Positions 59,988 to 64,000 of a stretch of DNA of 64,000 nt are shown piece after piece. The DNA is from Halobacillus sp. Marseille-Q1614 (GTDB lineage: Bacteria > Bacillota > Bacilli > Bacillales > Halobacillaceae). The notes beneath the pieces were generated by a model. The model was given only the letters and a program-made list of their open reading frames with translations. It was not told the origin of the DNA and made no database searches. How positions within the stretch are numbered: position 1 is the stretch's first letter; every line of letters starts with the position of its first letter. Position numbers and translations under genes: made by a program. The DNA is taken from positions 3,472,001-3,536,000 of the forward strand of contig NZ_CADDWH010000001.1 of the NCBI RefSeq assembly GCF_902809865.1, read 5' to 3'.

Positions 59988-61310
59988 ATGAAGAAACAGC
60001 GTCTTGTAGTAGCAGGAAGCGGAAGCACCTACACGATGGGAATGATGATGAGTTTAATCGAAGAGAAAGAAAGATTCCCTTTAAAAGAAGTCGTTTTTTA
60101 CGATATAGACGAAAAGCGGCAGGAGCGAAACGCAAAAGCAACAGAAGTACTTTTTGAAGAGCGGTATCCTGAGCTTGATTCCTTTTCCTATACAACTGAT
60201 AAGCAGAAAGCTTTTGAGGGAGCAGATTTCGTATTCGTTCAGATCCGTACAGGCGGTCTGGCGATGCGTGAAAAAGATGAACAGATTGCTTTAAAGCATG
60301 GAATTGTCGGACAGGAAACGTGCGGGCCGGGAGGTATGGCTTACGGACTAAGATCGATTAAAGATATGATTCAGCTTGTAAAAGATATCCGCAAGTATTC
60401 ACCCGACGCCTGGATTCTCAACTATACGAATCCTGCGGCAATTGTCGCCGATGCGCTGGCGCGTGAGTTTCCATCGGATGATCGCTTGATGAATATATGT
60501 GATATGCCGATTGCGATCATGATCAGCTATGCGAAGCTTCTTCAATTAGATGTCTGGGATCTCGTTCCTGAATATTTTGGTCTGAACCACTTTGGCTGGT
60601 TTACGAAGATTTATGATAAAGAAGGCAATGATCATACCGAACGGTTGAAAAATTTAATTATTGAAACAGGTTTTAAACCGGAAGATACAGAGATTGCGAA
60701 CGATGTTTCCTGGCAGAAAACCTTTGAACAGGCGAGACAGATGCTGATCGATTTCCCGGAATTTTTACCAAATACGTATCTGCAATATTATTTATATCCA
60801 GAGCAGATGGTGGATAAAGAAGACCCTGCGAATACGAGGGCCCGTCAGGTTATAGAAGGAAGGCAGAAACGTGTTCACGATACGTGCGACTTCATTATAA
60901 AAGAAGGAACGGCTGAAAACGCCGACCTGCACGTCGATATTCACGGAGTATTTATGGTCAGAGCCGCAGAGTCTCTCGCTTATAACCTGGCGGAACGATT
61001 TATTGTCATTGTAAAAAATAACGGAATCATCCCGAATCTGCCGGCAGATGCCATGGTTGAAGTACCGTGCTTGTTAACGAGCCAGGGACCTCAGCCTTTT
61101 ACCGTCGGGGAGATCCCAACCTTTTATAAGGGACTGATTGAAGGACAGCTGGCATACGAGAAACTTGTAGTTGATTCATATTTTGAGAAGAGCAAACAAA
61201 AACTAATCCAAGCTTTAACCTTAAACCGAACAGTCGTAAATGTGAGCAAGGCGAAAGCGGTAATAGAAGATTTAATTGCAGCCAATAAAGGTTACTGGCC
61301 GGAATACTAA
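59988..61310 (+). CDS. GH4-family 6-phospho-glycosidase, alpha-type motif
   Basis: 440 residues. NAD-binding AGSGSTYTMGM, QETCGPGGMAYG with the metal-binding Cys, and ICDMP at 170-174. The CDMP motif marks 6-phospho-alpha-glucosidases of GH4, and overall the protein resembles GlvA/MalA; beta-specific members have CNVP. Uses NAD+ and a divalent metal to hydrolyse a phosphorylated disaccharide. Its neighbours (deacetylase, NagB) suggest an amino-sugar substrate. GAAGGGAG precedes the ATG. Confidence 0.85.
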   Translation: MKKQRLVVAGSGSTYTMGMMMSLIEEKERFPLKEVVFYDIDEKRQERNAKATEVLFEERYPELDSFSYTTDKQKAFEGADFVFVQIRTGGLAMREKDEQIALKHGIVGQETCGPGGMAYGLRSIKDMIQLVKDIRKYSPDAWILNYTNPAAIVADALAREFPSDDRLMNICDMPIAIMISYAKLLQLDVWDLVPEYFGLNHFGWFTKIYDKEGNDHTERLKNLIIETGFKPEDTEIANDVSWQKTFEQARQMLIDFPEFLPNTYLQYYLYPEQMVDKEDPANTRARQVIEGRQKRVHDTCDFIIKEGTAENADLHVDIHGVFMVRAAESLAYNLAERFIVIVKNNGIIPNLPADAMVEVPCLLTSQGPQPFTVGEIPTFYKGLIEGQLAYEKLVVDSYFEKSKQKLIQALTLNRTVVNVSKAKAVIEDLIAANKGYWPEY

Positions 61311-61346
61311 ATGGTCCCTTTTTGGGGCAAGCAAGGGGTGGATTGT

Positions 61347-62093
61347 ATGAAAAAGCTGATTATAAATGCGGATGACTTTGGATATTCACGGGGGGTGAAC
61401 TTTGGCATTATCGATGCCTATCAATTAGGAGTTTTAACATCGACGACTTTCATGGCAAATATGCCGGGGAGAGATCACGCGGCTGAGCTTGCCAAGGATT
61501 ATCCAGGGCTTGGTGTAGGTGTTCACTTAGTATTAACGTGCGGACGGCCGCTTCTCGATAGTCACCGAACAATTGTTGATTCAAAAGGCGACTTTCGTAA
61601 TCTGAGCTTCTATAAAGGTGCATTTACGGTTGACTATGATGAAGTGTATGACGAATGGAAAGCTCAGATAGAGAAATTTCTTTCCTATGGACTAAAACCG
61701 ACCCACCTCGACAGCCACCACCATATTAATTCGTTTGGACAAGTCCCGGAAGTTTTTATGAGTCTGGCAGAGGAATATAGCCTGCCCGTCAGAAATAACA
61801 TGGAGCCTGAAATAACGAAAGAGCTGTGCGATAAACAGATCAAAACGACCGACTCTTTTGCCTATTTAATTGAAACCGCTTTAAAAGACAATTCAGCACT
61901 TGATGAATTATTTGCAGAAGCAGAGACAGTGGAAGTGATGGCGCATCCCGCTTACTTGGATAAAAAATTACTGTCGACCTCTTCATTTACTTATCCAAGA
62001 GTAGATGAAGTTGAGTTTTTAACAGACCCAGAGAGAGTACAGCTTATTCAGTCAAGAGACGACGTGAAGTTAACGACATTCAGCGAGCTCTAA
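61347..62093 (+). CDS. ChbG/YdjC-family carbohydrate deacetylase
   Basis: 248 residues. LIINADDFGYSRGVN at the start gives the metal-binding Asp pair; THLDSHHHINS gives the His ligands; VMAHPAY near the end. E. coli ChbG removes one acetyl group from chitobiose-6-phosphate before GH4 ChbF can act. The start was set at the ATG near AAGGGGTGGA. Lies between the glycosidase and PTS genes. Confidence 0.85.
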   Translation: MKKLIINADDFGYSRGVNFGIIDAYQLGVLTSTTFMANMPGRDHAAELAKDYPGLGVGVHLVLTCGRPLLDSHRTIVDSKGDFRNLSFYKGAFTVDYDEVYDEWKAQIEKFLSYGLKPTHLDSHHHINSFGQVPEVFMSLAEEYSLPVRNNMEPEITKELCDKQIKTTDSFAYLIETALKDNSALDELFAEAETVEVMAHPAYLDKKLLSTSSFTYPRVDEVEFLTDPERVQLIQSRDDVKLTTFSEL

Positions 62094-62160
62094 TGCAAAG
62101 GCTCTGTTTTAAAAGCGAATCTGTTTTCTTGTAACAGAGCCAAATAAAAAAGGGGGAGAA

Positions 62161-63564
62161 ATGATGAAAAGCTTTATGCAGAAGTTAGGAAAGTCACTGC
62201 TTATTCCGATTGTTGCCCTGCCCATTGCTGGTCTAACGCTTCGTTTGACTGCTGAGGATATGCTCGATATTCCGCTCTTTCAGGCTTCGGGCGTTATCCT
62301 TAGTCAAATGGATGCCCTTATTGCCATCGGTATCGCAATGGGACTTGCGAAGACGAAAGATAAAGGAATACCTGCCCTCACTGGTTTTTTGGCGATTATC
62401 GTTCTAAAAGAAGGTTTAAAGATTATGGATCCAGAGTTGAACATGAGTGTGTTTGGGGGAGTCATGGCCGGATTAATTGCTGCCTTTATTTATAACAAGT
62501 TTAAAGATGCAAAGCTGCCGAGTATGTTCGCCTTCTTCAGCGGTGAAAAGTTCCCGATTACGATGATCATTATAACGATGATACCAGTCGCCGGCGTGAT
62601 GTCTCTCATCTGGCCGTATGCTCAATCAGGCATTGATTCTTTTGGACAGACGCTCGTTAATTTAGGAGCGATGGGTGTTTTCATCTACGGGTTTTTAAAC
62701 AGGTTCCTTCTGCCGTTTGGACTGCACCATGTTTTGAACACCTACACTTACTTTGGATTAGGTAGTTATGAAACCGCTTCAGGTGAAGTGGTAGCTGGTG
62801 AAATTACCCGCTTTCTAAGCGGTGACCCAACAGCTGGTTACTTTATCGGCGGCTTTTTCGTAACGATGCTGTTTGGTATCCCGGCGATTGCCCTCGCGAT
62901 CACAAAGGCGGCTAAGAGAAGAAAGCAGGAGACGAAAACGTTAATGTCTTCAGGTGCGGCCACTTCCTTTGTAACAGGTATTACAGAGCCGATTGAGTTT
63001 ACATTCCTATTTACTTCTCCATTGCTATACTTCATTCACTCTGTGTACACAGGGCTCGCCGGAGCGGTTCTCTATTTACTGCACATTCGCCACGGATTTT
63101 CCTGGGGTGCTGGTGTGATCGACTATGTCGTTAACTTGAACCTGTCAGACAACGGACTGATGATTATTCCTGTAGGCCTTGCGTTCTTCGCCCTATATTA
63201 CTTTACCTTCTACTTTGTCATTATTAAGAGGGATATTCCTGTAATCGGAAGAGAAGAAGAGGTTGATTTTGGAGAAGAAGCTACGGAAAAAGAAAAAGAA
63301 CTGGAGCTTACTCACTCGAACCACGAATATATGGCGAAGAAGCTCCTTCAGTATATCGGAGGAAAAGAGAACGTCATTTTAAATGATAACTGTATGACAA
63401 GGCTGCGTTTAGAACTGCATGATGCAAGTCTGGTAGATGAAGCTAAAATTAAACAAACAGGCGCTCATGGGGTTGTGAAAATTGATAATCATAACGTTCA
63501 AATCATCATTGGCTCTGAAGCGACGACCGTGAAGAAAGAATTAGATAAGTTTTTAGACGAATAA
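62161..63564 (+). CDS. PTS transporter EIICB, glucose superfamily
   Basis: 467 residues. EIIC domain with about ten helices (~1-365; GITEPIEFTFLF is the substrate-site motif) and a C-terminal EIIB domain whose phospho-Cys is C411 (NDNCMTRLRL). No EIIA domain or gene is present, so it must borrow one. Imports and phosphorylates the sugar used by the two preceding genes. Related to maltose/glucosamine-type EIICB proteins; substrate not proven. Confidence 0.9.
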   Translation: MMKSFMQKLGKSLLIPIVALPIAGLTLRLTAEDMLDIPLFQASGVILSQMDALIAIGIAMGLAKTKDKGIPALTGFLAIIVLKEGLKIMDPELNMSVFGGVMAGLIAAFIYNKFKDAKLPSMFAFFSGEKFPITMIIITMIPVAGVMSLIWPYAQSGIDSFGQTLVNLGAMGVFIYGFLNRFLLPFGLHHVLNTYTYFGLGSYETASGEVVAGEITRFLSGDPTAGYFIGGFFVTMLFGIPAIALAITKAAKRRKQETKTLMSSGAATSFVTGITEPIEFTFLFTSPLLYFIHSVYTGLAGAVLYLLHIRHGFSWGAGVIDYVVNLNLSDNGLMIIPVGLAFFALYYFTFYFVIIKRDIPVIGREEEVDFGEEATEKEKELELTHSNHEYMAKKLLQYIGGKENVILNDNCMTRLRLELHDASLVDEAKIKQTGAHGVVKIDNHNVQIIIGSEATTVKKELDKFLDE

Positions 63565-63609
63565 TTATAGAAGTCTTTCCAGGTAAGAAAAAGTGATTAT
63601 TTTCTTGGT

Positions 63610-63650
63610 CAACGAAGTTCCGTATTGGTTATGCGGGGCTTCTTTGTTGT
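63610..63650 (+). terminator. terminator of the GH4/PTS operon
   Basis: AACGAAGTTCCGTA and TATGCGGGGCTTCTTTGTT pair with bulges. T-run is interrupted. Confidence 0.6.
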
Positions 63651-64000
63651 TCGAGAGAAAATGATTCCGTTTGCCTTAATAAAGAGAGCCGGACCTGGGG
63701 AAACGACTCGCTTTCCATGGGCGAACGGTAAGCTTCCTCGGGTTTTTAACCTCCGGGATCTTACCTAGTTCTTTTATCCCATAGGAGTCTCGCCGTTTCC
63801 ACCCGGCCCTTTATGTTAAAGGGAATGAATGGAACGCTGTAAAAGAGGAATTCTTCCATTAGGAAGCATGCTTTCTATAGCGTTCCGTTTTCACTATTCC
63901 CAGCCTCTTTCTTCTTACTCCAGTAAACGGAACAGCCTTTTCCCTCCTCAAAAATAAGGTAACACGGAGCCTCCCTTTCTCCGTTCATGAGAAAGGGAAA
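63651..64000. repeat. terminal intergenic region with repeat family A, copy 7, and hairpins
   Basis: The copy at about 63690-63815 (minus) has CGACTCGCTTTCCATGGGCG, AAGCTTCCTCGGG and CATAGGAGTCTCGCCG; on the minus strand it is the closest match to copy 3. After it GGAACGCT (63831-63838) faces AGCGTTCC near 63879, and CCCTTTCTC (63973-63981) faces GAGAAAGGG (63989-63997). The last may be the terminator of a minus-strand gene beyond the window. No gene is supported. Confidence 0.55.

Noticed and set aside
1-64000. tRNA, rRNA, insertion sequences, integrases, attachment sites
   Set aside because: None were recognised by reading; a tRNA covariance search and a transposase profile search were not possible here and would settle it.

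Overview
The window looks like chromosome from a moderately halophilic, endospore-former-type member of the Bacillaceae; a Halobacillus-like genus is the best guess. This is inference from gene content: an aa3-600 menaquinol oxidase (qoxABCD) next to rodA, a lipoteichoic acid synthase, a yrk/cst-type persulfide operon, the two-protein Ku/LigD end-joining system, strong AGGAGG ribosome binding sites with many TTG/GTG starts, and genes for ectoine and hydroxyectoine breakdown. No rRNA, tRNA, prophage, IS element or CRISPR array was recognised. Most of the window is ordinary, densely packed chromosome with a few accessory-looking insertions.

Layout. 0.1-1.3 kb: an RlmI-type rRNA methyltransferase. 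1.4-3.4 kb: an actin-like ParM gene and a ribbon-helix-helix-like ParR partner, preceded by a repeat array that looks like a parC centromere. 3.5-4.2 kb: a zinc-ribbon protein and an HxlR regulator. 4.3-8.9 kb: a NreBC-like two-component pair and a ba3-type cytochrome c oxidase operon with two very small membrane proteins; NreC-like palindromes lie in front of both units. 9-13.2 kb: CapA-type lipoprotein, BioY under a BirA operator, LtaS. 13.3-18.4 kb: a seven-gene persulfide-detoxification operon with its CstR regulator and a DUF302 gene, with three matching operators, plus a block of intergenic repeats. 18.5-25.4 kb: HAD phosphatase, thiolase with acyl-CoA ligase behind a cre-like site, then divergent ligD and ku. 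25.5-26.3 kb: a VbhA-like antitoxin and Fic toxin. 26.4-29 kb: EutB and a PucR regulator. 29.2-33.4 kb: DUF3221 lipoprotein, then a TPP-riboswitch-controlled thiamine salvage operon (thiW-tenA-thiD-thiM-thiE). 33.6-40.8 kb: qoxABCD with an extra small QoxD-like subunit, CHY zinc finger gene, rodA. 41-48.2 kb: an ectoine catabolism operon. 48.5-57.5 kb: CAP-domain lipoprotein, SGNH hydrolase, Gfo/Idh oxidoreductase, a heterodimeric ABC exporter, and a TetR-controlled ABC-2 exporter. 57.6-63.6 kb: a cupredoxin, nagB with its GntR regulator, and a divergent GH4/deacetylase/PTS operon for a phosphorylated, probably N-acetylated, disaccharide.

How genes work together. Several units come with readable regulation: BirA operator at bioY, TPP riboswitch at thiW, three CstR-type operators across the sulfur genes, two TetR-type operators flanking the ABC-2 promoter, a perfect palindrome in front of the GntR gene. 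The least conventional parts are the parC-parM-parR-like locus, the CstR regulon that includes DUF302, the separate-chain VbhA/Fic module, the hydroxyectoine genes split over two loci with unusual companion enzymes, and the amino-sugar operon whose GH4 enzyme carries an alpha-type motif. A family of intergenic repeats with an AGGAGTCTCG core occurs at least seven times.
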